NCBI GenBank assembly: GCA_963787425.1 | Contig: CAWBCV010000001.1 | Span: 248,001-312,000, forward strand | Direction of reading: 5' to 3' | Source of the DNA: AP-15 sp963787425 | Lineage (GTDB): Bacteria; Pseudomonadota; Alphaproteobacteria; ATCC43930; CGMCC-115725 | DNA: 64,000 bases | Shown: in pieces, positions 19,777 to 29,226 of the stretch | Numbering within the stretch: position 1 is the stretch's first letter | Layout: each line of letters starts with the position of its first letter | The notes under the pieces: model-generated | The model's input: the letters and a program-made list of their open reading frames with translations, nothing else | What the model was told of the DNA's origin: nothing | The model's database searches: none | Program-made: the position numbers and the translations under genes

Positions 19777-20181
19777 TCAGCTTGGCGACGAACTGGGCGA
19801 GTTGGCGACGAACGGCGCCTCGACGCCTGGGCGAAGGATCACATAGGCTCGGCGCCAGGGGTTCTCGTCGACAAGCTTCCAGCTGTGCCCGGTTCCTGCG
19901 GTGTCCTCGGCAAGGAGGATGTCGCCCGGGCGCAGCATGAAATGCTCGCCCGTGCGCGTCTGGAAGTCGAGCGTGCCGCTTAATGTGATGACGAACTGGC
20001 GGGCCGGCGCGTCGTGCCATTCGAAGGCGCCACCGGCTCTCGTCTCGCGGAACGAGATGCTGACGACATCGACGGTGCCGCTGAGAATGTCACCGCGTTC
20101 GCCCTTGGGAAGGTCGATGACCCCTTCCTCGAAATACGAGTTGTCGTCGTCTCCGGTCCAAAGCCGGATACAGCGTATCAT
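19777..20181 (-). CDS. small cupin domain protein
   Basis: 134 residues from ATG 20181, preceded by AAGGAGGAG, a near-perfect ribosome site. The cupin barrel is seen in HDAPARQFVITLSGTLDF and FMLRPGDILLAEDTAGTGHS. The open frame continues upstream into cydB coding sequence, but this is an artefact of a frameshift at the cydB 3' end, and the ribosome site marks the true start. It lies between cydB and mqo in the same direction. Its ligand and role in the respiratory cluster are unknown; a sensor or small-molecule isomerase role would be a guess. Confidence 0.78.
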   Translation of the reverse strand: MIRCIRLWTGDDDNSYFEEGVIDLPKGERGDILSGTVDVVSISFRETRAGGAFEWHDAPARQFVITLSGTLDFQTRTGEHFMLRPGDILLAEDTAGTGHSWKLVDENPWRRAYVILRPGVEAPFVANSPSSSPS

Positions 20182-20285
20182 TGAGGCTCCTCCTTGTTCT
20201 AGTTCAGAAAAGGATGGCACGAGGCGAAGCCATTGAGGCTTCGTGGACCTCTTCGATCGGGTCAATCTTGTGGGTCCTTGCCGTT

Positions 20286-21269
20286 TCAGTAGTGGTCGGC
20301 GGTAGGCCGGACCTTGCCTCTGAAAGACGCTGTAGCTGATCACCGTGTAGAGCAGCATCAGCGGGAAGACGAAGAGACCCTCGCCCCAGAACATGAAGGC
20401 GAGACTGGAATGTGGCGCCGCCGCTTCTTCGATCGTGATCGAGAACGGGATCATGTAAGGCCAGAACGAGATCGCCAGCGTGCCGAACGCGGCGGCGAAA
20501 ATCAGCGCCACCATGTAGAACGGCACGCCATCGCGGCGACTGCGAACGCTTTCGGCCGCCACGAGCGCCGCGATGACCCCGATCGCCGGGAAAGCAAATA
20601 GATACGGGCGCTCGAGCCATCTGTGCACGACCCGAAGGTTCTCGAACAACGCGTAGGCGAAGACGACGACCAGAAAAACGAGCAGCCCGACCGCCAGGTA
20701 GGGGATCAGACGATAGGCCGCTTCCCGAACATCGCCCTCACATTTCCGGACCAGCCAGCAGGCGCCGAGCAGCGAATAACCAAGGCACAGGCCGATGCCG
20801 CACAACACGGCGAAGGGACTGAACCAGCCGAATTCGCCGCCGGTGTAATGGCCGTTGCTAATCGGAAGCTGCTCCACGAGGGCGCCCACGGTCAGACCCT
20901 GCATGAAGGCAGCGACGAGCGACCCTCCGGCAAAACTGAAATCCCAGATCCACCGCAGCCGCTCGGTCTTGCTGCGATATTCGAACGCCACGCCGCGCAG
21001 AATGAGGCCGGCCAGCATCAGCACCAGCGGCAGATAAAAGGCAGAGAGCAGCGTTGCATAGACGACCGGAAAGGCCCCCCAAAGCACCACTCCCGGCCAC
21101 GACGAGCCAGGTCTCGTTGCCGTCCCAGATCGGCGCAACCGCGCTCATCATCGCGCGCCTCCGTGTCTCGTCGCCGGTCAGGCCGAAGAGAATCCCGACG
21201 CCCGAGATCGAACCCGTCGAGCAGCACGTAGAGGAGGATGCTGACGGCCAGTATGGCCACCCAGAACAT
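20286..21269 (-). CDS. cydB: cytochrome bd-type quinol oxidase subunit II (three frameshifts)
   Basis: Reconstructed from three frames. MFWVAILAVSILLYVLLDGF is the CydB start; MMSAVAPIWDGNETWLVV and VVLWGAFPVVYATLLSAFY follow, with further membrane helices up to WPYMIPFSITIEEAAAPHSS, and a hydrophilic end KVRPTADHY before a TGA at 20286. One extra base is needed out at 21201-21203 (CCC), at about 21100 (a C run) and near 20325. The result is about 326 residues, normal for CydB. It partners CydA, whose stop lies 8 bases upstream. With only homopolymer-type insertions and all motifs kept, sequence error is the likely cause. Confidence 0.85.
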
Positions 21270-21277
21270 GACCACGG

Positions 21278-22679
21278 CTATTCTCCTGGTGCGAGGTGGT
21301 GCTCGTGGACAACCGACATCGGGCGGTTGGGAACTGCGGCCGCCGGGGGCAGGACCAGGCGTCCCTCCGGTCCAGCGCGCAGCAGCCGATAGATGTAGTA
21401 GGTCCCGAACGCGAAAATGAAGCTGTAGACGACGCAGTAAACAGCCAGCGAAACTTCTACCGTACGGGCGGTCAGGAACGGCGTCATCGCGTCGGCGGTC
21501 CGCAGCACGCCGTAGACTACCCAGGGCTGGCGCCCGACCTCGGCAGTGACCCAGCCGCTCAATATCGCGATGTACGGCAGGGGGAAGCTGAGGAACGTCG
21601 CCCACAGCAAGATCCGATTCTGCTCGATGCGCTCCTTGTGGATCAAATACGAGCCGACCCAGGCGATCAGCAGCATGACGAGCCCAGCAGCCGACCATGA
21701 TGCGGAAGCTGAAGAATGGGATCACCACCGGTGGCCAATTCTCCGACGGGATGCTCTCGAGCCCGACCTCGCCCGCCGAGAGGCTGTCCGAAGTCGATGA
21801 GGCTCCCGAACGGCGGGGGCAGCGTGATCGCGAAGAGGTTTCGCCGGTTCTCGACGTCCGGCCAGGCTAGCAGCACCTCGGAAGCCGGCTTTTCGTCGTG
21901 CCACCGGGCCTCGATCGCCGCCATCTTTGACGGGCTGGTGGTGAACGACATATTCACCGTTGAGGTGTCCGAAGAGGAGCTGGAGCGGAAGCAGCACGGC
22001 CGCGAGATACAAGCCCATCCGGAGCATGACGCGCGCTTCGGCGGTAAAGATCCCGCGCAGCAGGTACCATGCCCCGGTCGCGGCAACGCAAACAGCGCCG
22101 GTGAGATAGGCTGCAAGCAGCATGTGCGGGAAGCGTACCCACACGACCGGGCTAAACAGTGATCTTTGCCCAGTCGTCCGGAGCAAAGGCACCGTTCTCC
22201 ATTACATACCCGGTCGGCACTTGCATCCAGCTGTTATTGACCATGATCCAGAACGCGGAGAGCGTGGTTCCCAACGCCACCATGGCCGTCGAAAACAAAT
22301 AGAACCACGGCGGAACGCGAGAGCGGCCAAACAGCAGGATGCCGAAAAAGCTCGCCTCGAGGAAAAAGGCGGTGAAGGTCTCGTAGGACAGAAGCGGGCC
22401 CTGGATCGGTCCCGACATCCGCGACAGCACGCTCCAATTCGTGCCGAACTGGAACGCCATGACGATCCCGGAGACGACGCCGAGCCCGAAGGCGACGCCG
22501 AAAATCTTGAGCCAGAACTCGAATATCAGGCGGTATACCGGACGGCCGGTCCACAGATGCAGAGCTTCGAGCACCGTAAGCCACGCCGCCAGCCCGATCG
22601 TGAAGGACGGGAAGATAATGTGGAATGCGACAGTCGATCCAAACTGGATCCGAGACAGCAGAAGCGCCGTGAGGTCCAT
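21278..22679 (-). CDS. cydA: cytochrome bd-type quinol oxidase subunit I, cyanide-insensitive (CioA) type (four frameshifts)
   Basis: ATG 22679 follows a GAGGAAAGG ribosome site. The N-terminal heme-ligand helix SRIQFGSTVAFHIIFPSF, GVVSGIVMAFQFGTNW and AFFLEASFFGILLFG are intact. After that, single extra bases near 22158, 21925, 21788 and 21686 must be removed to link SPVVWVRFPHMLLAAYLTG, MAAIEARWHDEKPASEVLL, PPVVIPFFSFRIMVG and WVTAEVGRQPWVVYGVLRT. The short segment around the quinol site is as in the cyanide-insensitive CioA branch. It oxidises quinol and reduces O2 at hemes b and d in the inner membrane. It starts 10 bases after fdhD and is followed by cydB. Confidence 0.87.
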
Positions 22680-22689
22680 TGGCCTTTCC

Positions 22690-23520
22690 TCACCAGTATT
22701 GCGTAATTCTCTCGGGATGGGTGAACACCTCAAACCCATCGTCGCGGGCGATGCCAACAAGGGTGAGGCCCGTCGATTCGGCAGTCCGAACGGCCAAAGC
22801 CGTCGGCGCAGACACCCCGACTATGATAGCCGCCCCCATCATACCTGCTTTCTGCACGAGCTCGATGGAAAGCCGGCTCGACAGCACAATGATGCCCTCG
22901 GCAGCCGACCGGCCGGTGCGCAGCAATGCGCCGGCCAATTTGTCGAGCGCATTGTGCCGCCCGACGTCTTCGCGCAGAATCAGGCTCCGATCCGGCTTCC
23001 AAAACGCCGCAGCGTGGACCGCTCGGGTCTGCATGTTCAACTGCTGTCTCGCCGGCAGTGCTCCCACCGCCTCTGCGATGTCCTGGCGGCTCACCTCCAG
23101 GTCATAACGCGCCATCGGTATTGCGCGATTGGCCTCGGCCAAACTCTCCAACCCGCACATGCCGCACCCGGCCGGTCCGACAAACCGGCGCCGCCTTGCC
23201 GCGAACGCATCGGAACGGTCGCCCCTCAGCCACATTCGCAGCACGATCCCGTCGGTCACACTGACGACGGCCAGTTCCGCTATTTCCGCCGCTGTGGTGA
23301 TAATTCCTTCGGTGTAGCTGAAACCGAGCGCAAAATCTTCTAGGTCATCGGGTGTCGCCATCAAGACCGCGTGCGTTGCGCCGTCATAGCTGAACGCGAC
23401 CGGGACCTCCTCGGCCAATACGCGTTCCCCCAACAGCGGCGAGCCATTGCGCCATGCTTGCCTGGCGACGCGTTGCACCGGCAGCGGTACGGCACGCGAG
23501 GCCTCCTCCGACGCAAACAT
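22690..23520 (-). CDS. fdhD: formate dehydrogenase accessory sulfurtransferase FdhD
   Basis: 276 residues, intact. Diagnostic features are AEEVPVAFSYDGATHAVLM near residue 40, FALGFSYTEGII, the persulfide cysteines in VGPAGCGMCGLES, and REDVGRHNALDKLAGALL near the C-terminus. FdhD passes sulfur from a cysteine desulfurase to the molybdenum cofactor, which formate dehydrogenases need for activity. It begins 2 bases after the stop of the FdhF/YdeP gene, a tight operon link that supports the formate assignment of that enzyme, and it is followed by cydA after 10 bases. Confidence 0.93.
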   Translation of the reverse strand: MFASEEASRAVPLPVQRVARQAWRNGSPLLGERVLAEEVPVAFSYDGATHAVLMATPDDLEDFALGFSYTEGIITTAAEIAELAVVSVTDGIVLRMWLRGDRSDAFAARRRRFVGPAGCGMCGLESLAEANRAIPMARYDLEVSRQDIAEAVGALPARQQLNMQTRAVHAAAFWKPDRSLILREDVGRHNALDKLAGALLRTGRSAAEGIIVLSSRLSIELVQKAGMMGAAIIVGVSAPTALAVRTAESTGLTLVGIARDDGFEVFTHPERITQYW

Positions 23521-23522
23521 TC

Positions 23523-25875
23523 TTACTTACCGGGGTTAAGCTGTGGCCGCTGAGGGCGAACCAGGACGGGGATCGACTTTGCCGCGGGGGTCCCACTCTT
23601 CAGATCGTGATAGGCGAGCGGCAGTAGTGGATTGGTCTCCGGATAATAGGCGCCGATCGAGCCTACCGGGATGCTGTAAGGCTTTACCCAGAACCCACCC
23701 ACGATTCGCCGTTTTCCGTCCTCGGCAAGCGATTCGATTTCGACCTCGTCGCCCTCCGCGATATCCCGCGCCTGCATGTCGGCTTCATTCATGAACACCA
23801 CCATGCGGCCCCCGAACACGCCGCGATACCGGTCGTCGAGACTGTAGATCGTCGTATTGTACTGATCGTGACTCCTCAGCGTCGCCAGTCGAAGCATGGC
23901 GGGGTCGGAGACTGGAGGGTCTTCGTCGACCCCGGGAAAGACCAGAAAATTGGCGCGGCCCGTGGCGGTGTTCCAGACCCGCTGGCGTGGCGGAGTGGTC
24001 AGGTGAAAGCCCCCCGGCTGACGGATCCGCTTGTTGAAATCGGCAAACAGGTCCGGGAAGACCTCTTCGATCTTGTCGCGGATCCGGTCGTAGTCTGCGA
24101 CATAGGAATCCCAGTCGATGCCGCAATCGGGCAGTGTGGCTTTCGCCATGCCGCAGACGATGGCGACCTCCGACTTCAGATGCTCGCTCGGCGGTGTAAC
24201 GAGACCGGATGAGGCATGAACCATCGACATGCTGTCTTCGACGGTGACCGATTGCCGGCCGCCGGCCTGCATGTCGATATCGCTGCGCGCCAGAGCGGGG
24301 AGGATCAGCGCCTGCTGCCCATGGACCAGATGGCCGCGGTTGAGCTTGGTGCTGACGGCGACGGTCAGCCGCAAGCGGCGCATCGCCGCCTCGGCCACGG
24401 CCCAGTCCGGCACAGCTCTGACGAAATTGCCGCCGAGCCCGATGAATGCCTTGGCGCGCCCGTCCACCATCGCCTGCACGGCGTTGACGACATTGTGACC
24501 ATGAGCACGCGGCGGCTCGAAGCCGAACACTTTCTTGAGCTGGTCCAGTAATACCGGCTTTGGCTTCTCGTCGATGCCCATCGTGCGATCGCCCTGCACG
24601 TTCGAATGGCCGCGCACCGGGCAGATCCCCGCTCCTGGCTTGCCGAAATTGCCGCGCAGCAGCAGCAAATTCACTGATCTGCTGCACGTTTGCCGTGCCG
24701 AGCCGATGTTGGGTGATCCCCATGCCGTAGACGACGATGACGGCACGCGCCCGCATGTAGACGGCCGCCACGCGCTCCAGCTGTTCACGGGGCAGTCCAC
24801 AGCCGTGCAATATGTCTTCCCATTTTGTCTGGCGCAGATCGTCGGCGAACGCCTCGAAGCCGTGTGTATGGTTCGCGATAAAATCGAGATCGAGCACTGG
24901 CTCCTTGCCGTTGCGAAGCGCCTCGTCATGCGTCCCCAGCACCAGCTTCATCACCCCCTTGAGGGCCGCAACATCTCCGGCGATGCGGACCTGGCAAAAT
25001 TCGCTGGCGATCCTCGTCTCGCCGAACGTCGCCATCTCGATCGGATCCTGGGGTGCGGCAAAGCGCTCGAGTGCCCGCTCGCGCAGCGGGTTGAACACGA
25101 CGATCGGCACATTGCGGTGTGACGCCCGGTGCAGCTCCGTCAGCATTCGCGGGCTGTTGGTGCCCGGGTTCTGGCCGATGATGAAGATTGCGTCGGCATG
25201 CGCGAAATCGTCGAGCAGCACGGTCCCCTTGCCGATCCCGATGCTTTCGGGAAGGCCGACGCTGGTCGGCTCGTGGCACATGTTCGAACAATCCGGAAAG
25301 TTGTTCGTGCCAACGCGCCGCGCGAACAGCTGGTACATGAACGCCGCCTCGTTCGAGGTGCGCCCTGATGTGTAAAACTCGGCTTCGTTCGGGTCATTGA
25401 GGGCATTGACTTCGCGGCCGACGAGCGCGAATGCCTCATCCCAACCGACCGGCACATAATGGTCGGTCGCGGGATCGTAGCGCATCGGCTCGGTTAGACG
25501 CCCCTGCTCCTCCAGCCAATAGTCACTTTCCTGTTCCAGCTGACGGACAGTGTGGGCTGCGAAAAACTCCCGCGTCACACGGCGTTTGGTCAGCTCCCAG
25601 GTGACGGCCTTGGCGCCATTTTCGCAAAACTCGAAGGAGCTCGTATGTCGCGGATCGGGCCAGGCACAGCCGGGACAGTCAAAGCCTTCCGGCTGGTTCA
25701 TCGACAGCAGTGCTCTGGAGCCTTTGAGCTCGACGCTCTGCTCGCGCAGCGCTCGCGCAGTGGCGTGCAACGCTCCCCAGCCGCCGGCGGGCGCCGCATA
25801 GGGTGCGAACCCCGGCTTGTCAGCCGGTTCGTGATTAGCGTCGTCGGCCGCGGCGTAGGGAGGCTGATTGCTCAT
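23523..25875 (-). CDS. FdhF/YdeP family molybdopterin oxidoreductase, probable formate dehydrogenase (one frameshift)
   Basis: ATG 25875 has AAGGG upstream. Seen in order: the iron-sulfur region FDCPGCAWPDP (residues about 70-80), FYTSGRTSNEAAFMYQLFAR, NMCHEPTSVGLPESIGIGKG, IIGQNPGTNSPRML, then after a frame change GKPGAGICPVRGHSNVQGDR, GGNFVRAVPDW and a molydopterin-binding C-terminal domain with NEADMQARDIAEGDEVEI. One extra base near 24672 must be removed to give about 783 residues. The family includes E. coli YdeP (linked to acid resistance) and formate dehydrogenase-like proteins. Formate as substrate is inferred from fdhD directly downstream. Confidence 0.85.
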
Positions 25876-25915
25876 AACTGCTACCCTTTCACAGACTATC
25901 GCAGATGGTGCTAGC

Positions 25916-26112
25916 GCCACAGATTGGTTCGCGCCAGCTCAATGATTTCATTAGCCCTGCCGTTCACCCCTTCACCATGTCCATGTGCCCGGGGGCGCCA
26001 TGGCAAGCTCCTGCCGGTTTACCACCGCATCAACGAGCACCGGCCCGTTATGGGCCAGTGCCGCCGCGATGCCTTCTTGAACGTCGTTTGGGTCCTCGAA
26101 CCTGAAGAATGA
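25916..26112 (-). pseudogene. 3' fragment of a poxB-like thiamine-diphosphate enzyme
   Basis: The leftward reading gives RFEDPNDVQEGIAAALAHNG, PVLVDAVVNRQELAM and, after frame changes, IIELARTNLWR and a stop at 25916. The intact poxB at 34748-36481 ends with the very similar LEDPADVDEGIHAAFAHDG, PVLVDAVVNRTELAM and LIDLARTNLWR. Only the last roughly 64 codons remain, with two frame lesions, and similarity stops abruptly near 26112. It sits directly before the FdhF/YdeP gene, suggesting that an ancestral operon began with poxB. It cannot make a functional enzyme. Confidence 0.8.
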
Positions 26113-26167
26113 GCGGATGACCCCTGAGCAACCGAGCCTCCCAGCAGTGATTTGGAGAGCTATTCCT

Positions 26168-26737
26168 TCACTCGGCGGGCACGACCTCGTCCTGGGTCGA
26201 CACCGACACGGACGCCATCGTTTCGAAGACGCCGTCGCGCCGGATCAGCGCATGGAACAGCGCCGCCGCGACATGCACCAGGACGAGGGCGAAAAACGCG
26301 AAAGCCAGGTAGAAATGCGCGTCCCAGAGCCAAGTATGCAGACTGTCGCTCTGCGGCAGGACATGGGTAAGGTAGATGCCCCTGAATACCACGACCGGGT
26401 AGGCGGCGGCCGCCAGCATGGCCCAGCCGAGCAGCGGCATGCCGATCATCAGGGCATATAGAGCGTAATGCGACAGCTGCGCCGCGAGCTTCATCGGCTC
26501 GGGCAGGTCAGCCGACAACGCTGGCGCGCCGTAGCGCAGACGTACCGCCAAGCGGATCAGCGCGAGCACCAGAATGGCGATGCCGAGCGATTTGTGGACC
26601 GCAACGAGCGGCAGGTATTTCGGCATGATGGTGGACACCATGCCGACGCCGATAAAGAGCATCGCCATGATGCCGACGGCCATGAGCCAGTGCAGCAGGC
26701 GCTGGAGCGGAGTGAAGCGTTGGTGGACGCCGATCAT
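26168..26737 (-). CDS. cytochrome b561
   Basis: 189 residues, intact, with four membrane helices (about 15-35, 45-70, 90-112 and 145-165). Heme-ligand histidines are in PLQRLLHWLMAVGI, LPLVAVHKSLGIAILVLALI, SHYALYALMIGMPLLGW and ALVLVHVAAALFHALI, the pattern of the bacterial Ni/Fe-hydrogenase b-type or cytochrome b561 (PF01292) family. Such proteins shuttle electrons between quinol and periplasmic partners. Its ATG overlaps the catalase stop as ATGA, so the two are translationally coupled and probably form a pair in which b561 feeds the peroxidase. Confidence 0.88.
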   Translation of the reverse strand: MIGVHQRFTPLQRLLHWLMAVGIMAMLFIGVGMVSTIMPKYLPLVAVHKSLGIAILVLALIRLAVRLRYGAPALSADLPEPMKLAAQLSHYALYALMIGMPLLGWAMLAAAAYPVVVFRGIYLTHVLPQSDSLHTWLWDAHFYLAFAFFALVLVHVAAALFHALIRRDGVFETMASVSVSTQDEVVPAE

Positions 26738-27780
26738 GGCTTGGTGCCCGTTGCAATTCGGGGATAATCCTTGGTCTCCGCCGTGCGCAGGTCATATGAC
26801 CTCGCATAGGCGGCCGACCGTGCGGCCGGGAACGGATCGTCCGATGCCCGGATGCCGGTCGGCAGAACGGTCGGATCGAAGTTGATATCGCGGCACGGGC
26901 CATCCCGCTCGGCCTCGACCTTTTGCGCGACGAGCGTGCCGACCTCGATGGCGCGGCGGTCTCCTGGCCAGGCCTTGCTCGGGTCTGCGGTGGGGTCGCC
27001 CGGATTGGCGATCGTCACCACCATGGTCCAGCGCTGCGGCGCGCTGGCGACCCGCTCGGTGATCTCCTGTTCGAGGAAGTCGGGACCGCGCTTGGCGAGT
27101 TCATCCTGGGAGATAGGGACCGGTTGCGCCCCCGGCAGCAGCGACCAGCGCACGACGTGCTCGGCGCCGGAATGGTCTACGAAGACGAAGCTGTTGAGGC
27201 TGTTGAACCGGTCTTCCGCGTAACTGGCGGTCCACGGCGCGTTCTTGGCCCAATCGCCGAACGGCGCGAACTCCCGATGCGCCGCAACGAAATTCTTCAT
27301 CGCATTCGGGTCCTTGCTCGCCGACGCGAGCAGCAGCTCGTAGAAGCCTTGTGGCGTCGAGACCGGGAAGACCGGAGCGTCGATCATGGCGCTGCGCCAA
27401 TCCTGTCCGTCCGGCGTCGCGATGCTTATCCCCAGGCCCCGTATGCGGACCGTTGCATCCGGCGCGTTCGGATCGGGGGTGCCGAGATTGAAGCGCCCGA
27501 GCACCGGATACTGGCCGCGCGCGAAAACCTGGGCCCGCGACAGCTCGGACCCGGCTCCGTTTGTTTCGAACACGCCGGTAAAGCAGATGCCCTTGGCATG
27601 GTTGCGGCGATGGCCGAGCTCCGGCCCGGTGGCCGGCGCCAGCGCCGCCACCAGTCTCCTCGGCGTGAGACGCTCAGGCGAAAACCATCCCGCCGTATAG
27701 GCAAAGGCAGCGGTGCCGGCGCCAATGACGATGGCGATCAGCGTCAGCGATCCCAGCGCAGATCCGTGGGGCTCTACCAC
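26734..27780 (-). CDS. catalase family (SrpA-like) peroxidase
   Basis: 348 residues from GTG 27780, with GAGG 8 bases upstream. An N-terminal membrane anchor or signal (LTLIAIVIGAGTAAFAYTAG, about residues 12-31) precedes a minimal catalase core: the distal His in RRNHAKGICFTGVFE, ARGQYPVLGRFNLGTPDP, RIRGLGISIATPDGQ, and a C-terminal proximal region. It is shorter than clade catalases and belongs to the catalase-related peroxidase group. It would remove peroxide in the periplasm. The overlap with cytochrome b561 is a recurrent arrangement of this family. Confidence 0.85.
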   Translation of the reverse strand: MVEPHGSALGSLTLIAIVIGAGTAAFAYTAGWFSPERLTPRRLVAALAPATGPELGHRRNHAKGICFTGVFETNGAGSELSRAQVFARGQYPVLGRFNLGTPDPNAPDATVRIRGLGISIATPDGQDWRSAMIDAPVFPVSTPQGFYELLLASASKDPNAMKNFVAAHREFAPFGDWAKNAPWTASYAEDRFNSLNSFVFVDHSGAEHVVRWSLLPGAQPVPISQDELAKRGPDFLEQEITERVASAPQRWTMVVTIANPGDPTADPSKAWPGDRRAIEVGTLVAQKVEAERDGPCRDINFDPTVLPTGIRASDDPFPAARSAAYARSYDLRTAETKDYPRIATGTKP

Positions 27781-27907
27781 TCAGACCTCATTGTTGCAGT
27801 CGACGGCCGGAATAAAGCAAGCGTACTAACGTATTTGAGTTCCACCAACCCGCCGTACGTAGTTAAACTTGGTCAATTCCGGTAAATTCTGATGAGGCGC
27901 TCCATTG

Positions 27908-27933
27908 GCTACCCGGCTGTGAAGCCGGGTAGC
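27908..27933 (-). terminator. hairpin at the mntH stop, possible terminator
   Basis: A perfect 10-bp inverted repeat (GCTACCCGGC at 27908-27917, GCCGGGTAGC at 27924-27933) with a 6-base loop overlaps the mntH stop codon. No T-run follows it in either direction, so a terminator role is uncertain; it could instead protect the mRNA end. Confidence 0.35.
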
Positions 27934-29226
27934 GGAACGCCAGCAACCTGCAGGACCAACAGCAGATTGAGCGCGAGCACGATGGCGGCCGCTGCCGTCG
28001 CCGCGGCCATAGTGAAGCGCCCGTTCGCGTACGAACCCATGACGTCGCGGCGGCGCGTCAGGATCAGCAGAGCGATCATCGGGACGGGGAGGATCAGGCT
28101 GAGCGCGACCTGGCTCAGGATCAGCGCCTGGGTGGCGTCGAACCCAATGGCGACGACCGCAAAAGACGGCGCCATTGTGACGAGCCGGCGAAGCCAGAGC
28201 GGGATGCGAAACCCGACAAAACCTTGCATGATGACCTGCCCGGCCATCGTGCCGACCGCCGAGCTCGACAGCCCGGAAGCGAGCAGCGACACCAGGAACA
28301 CCCCCGCGGCGCCGGAGCCAAGGATCGGTATCAGGGTGCGGTAGGCGGTGCCGATCTCTGCCACATCATCGTGCACGCCGTCATGGAAGACGGAAGCGGC
28401 CATTGCCACCATCGCCATGTTGACGAGACCGGCAAGACCGAGCGCCAGCACGACCTCGCGGTTCGAGAACCGCAGCAGCCGCTTTCGCTCTCTATCGGTG
28501 CGCGGGACGACACGATCCTGAGTGAGGCCGGAATGCAGATAGATCGCGTGCGGCATGACCGTGGCGCCGACGATGCCGACAGCGAGCAGAACCGCCTCGC
28601 CGCCATCGAGGTGCGGCACCACCGCATGGAACAGGCAGCCACCGACCAATCGGGCGGCGCGATCACCAACTCGATGAGATAACTCGCGCCGATCACCCCC
28701 ACCAGGCCGCCGATCAGCAGCTCGATTGGCCGGAATCCGCCGCGCTGCAGGGTCAGGATTGCGTAGGTCGCAATGCCGGTGATCACCATGCCGATGAGCA
28801 GCGGCATGCCCAGAACAGCAAAGAAAGGCCGATGGCGCCGCCGAGGAACTCGGCGAGGTCGGTCGCCATCGCGCCGACCTCACTGACGACCCACATTGCC
28901 AGGACCATTGGTCGCGGAAACTGCTCGCGGCACAGTTCGGCGAGGTTGCGCCCGGTGACAATGCCGAGCTTCGCCGACAGCGCCTGGAACAGCATCGCGA
29001 TGACATTGGCGACGACGACGACCCAGAGCAGATTGTAATTGAATTTGGCGCCGGCCTGACTATTGGTCGCGAAGTTCCCGGGATCCATGTATGCGACCGA
29101 GGCCATGACGGCTGGGCCCGCAAACGGCAGCAGCGAGCCCAGGCCGTGCCGCCGGCCGGCCAGTGCCTCGCCTGCGGCGAGGATGGCACGGTCGGTCAGC
29201 GTCGCTTGAGCTAGTGAGTCGGTCAT
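27909..29226 (-). CDS. mntH: Nramp family Mn2+/Fe2+ transporter MntH (two frameshifts)
   Basis: From ATG 29226 the protein begins MTDSLAQATLTDRAILAAG. It then shows the Nramp motif PAVMASVAYMDPGNFATN with the metal-binding Asp-Pro-Gly, SAKLGIVTGRNLAELCRE and AMATDLAEFLGGAIGLSLL. After a frame change near 28805 comes MPLLIGMVITGIATYAIL, and after another near 28640 AVGIVGATVMPHAIYLHSGL, the conserved helix-6 metal motif, with the remaining helices. It is a proton-driven manganese/iron importer. The oxalate decarboxylase gene upstream, which needs Mn, overlaps its start, suggesting functional coupling. The frame changes are either one deleted or two inserted bases each. Confidence 0.87.

Noticed and set aside
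19777..21138. An apparent CydB-cupin fusion protein in one frame.
   Set aside because: The cupin has its own near-perfect ribosome site and ATG, and removing one extra base near 20325 gives CydB a normal C-terminus and a stop at 20286.
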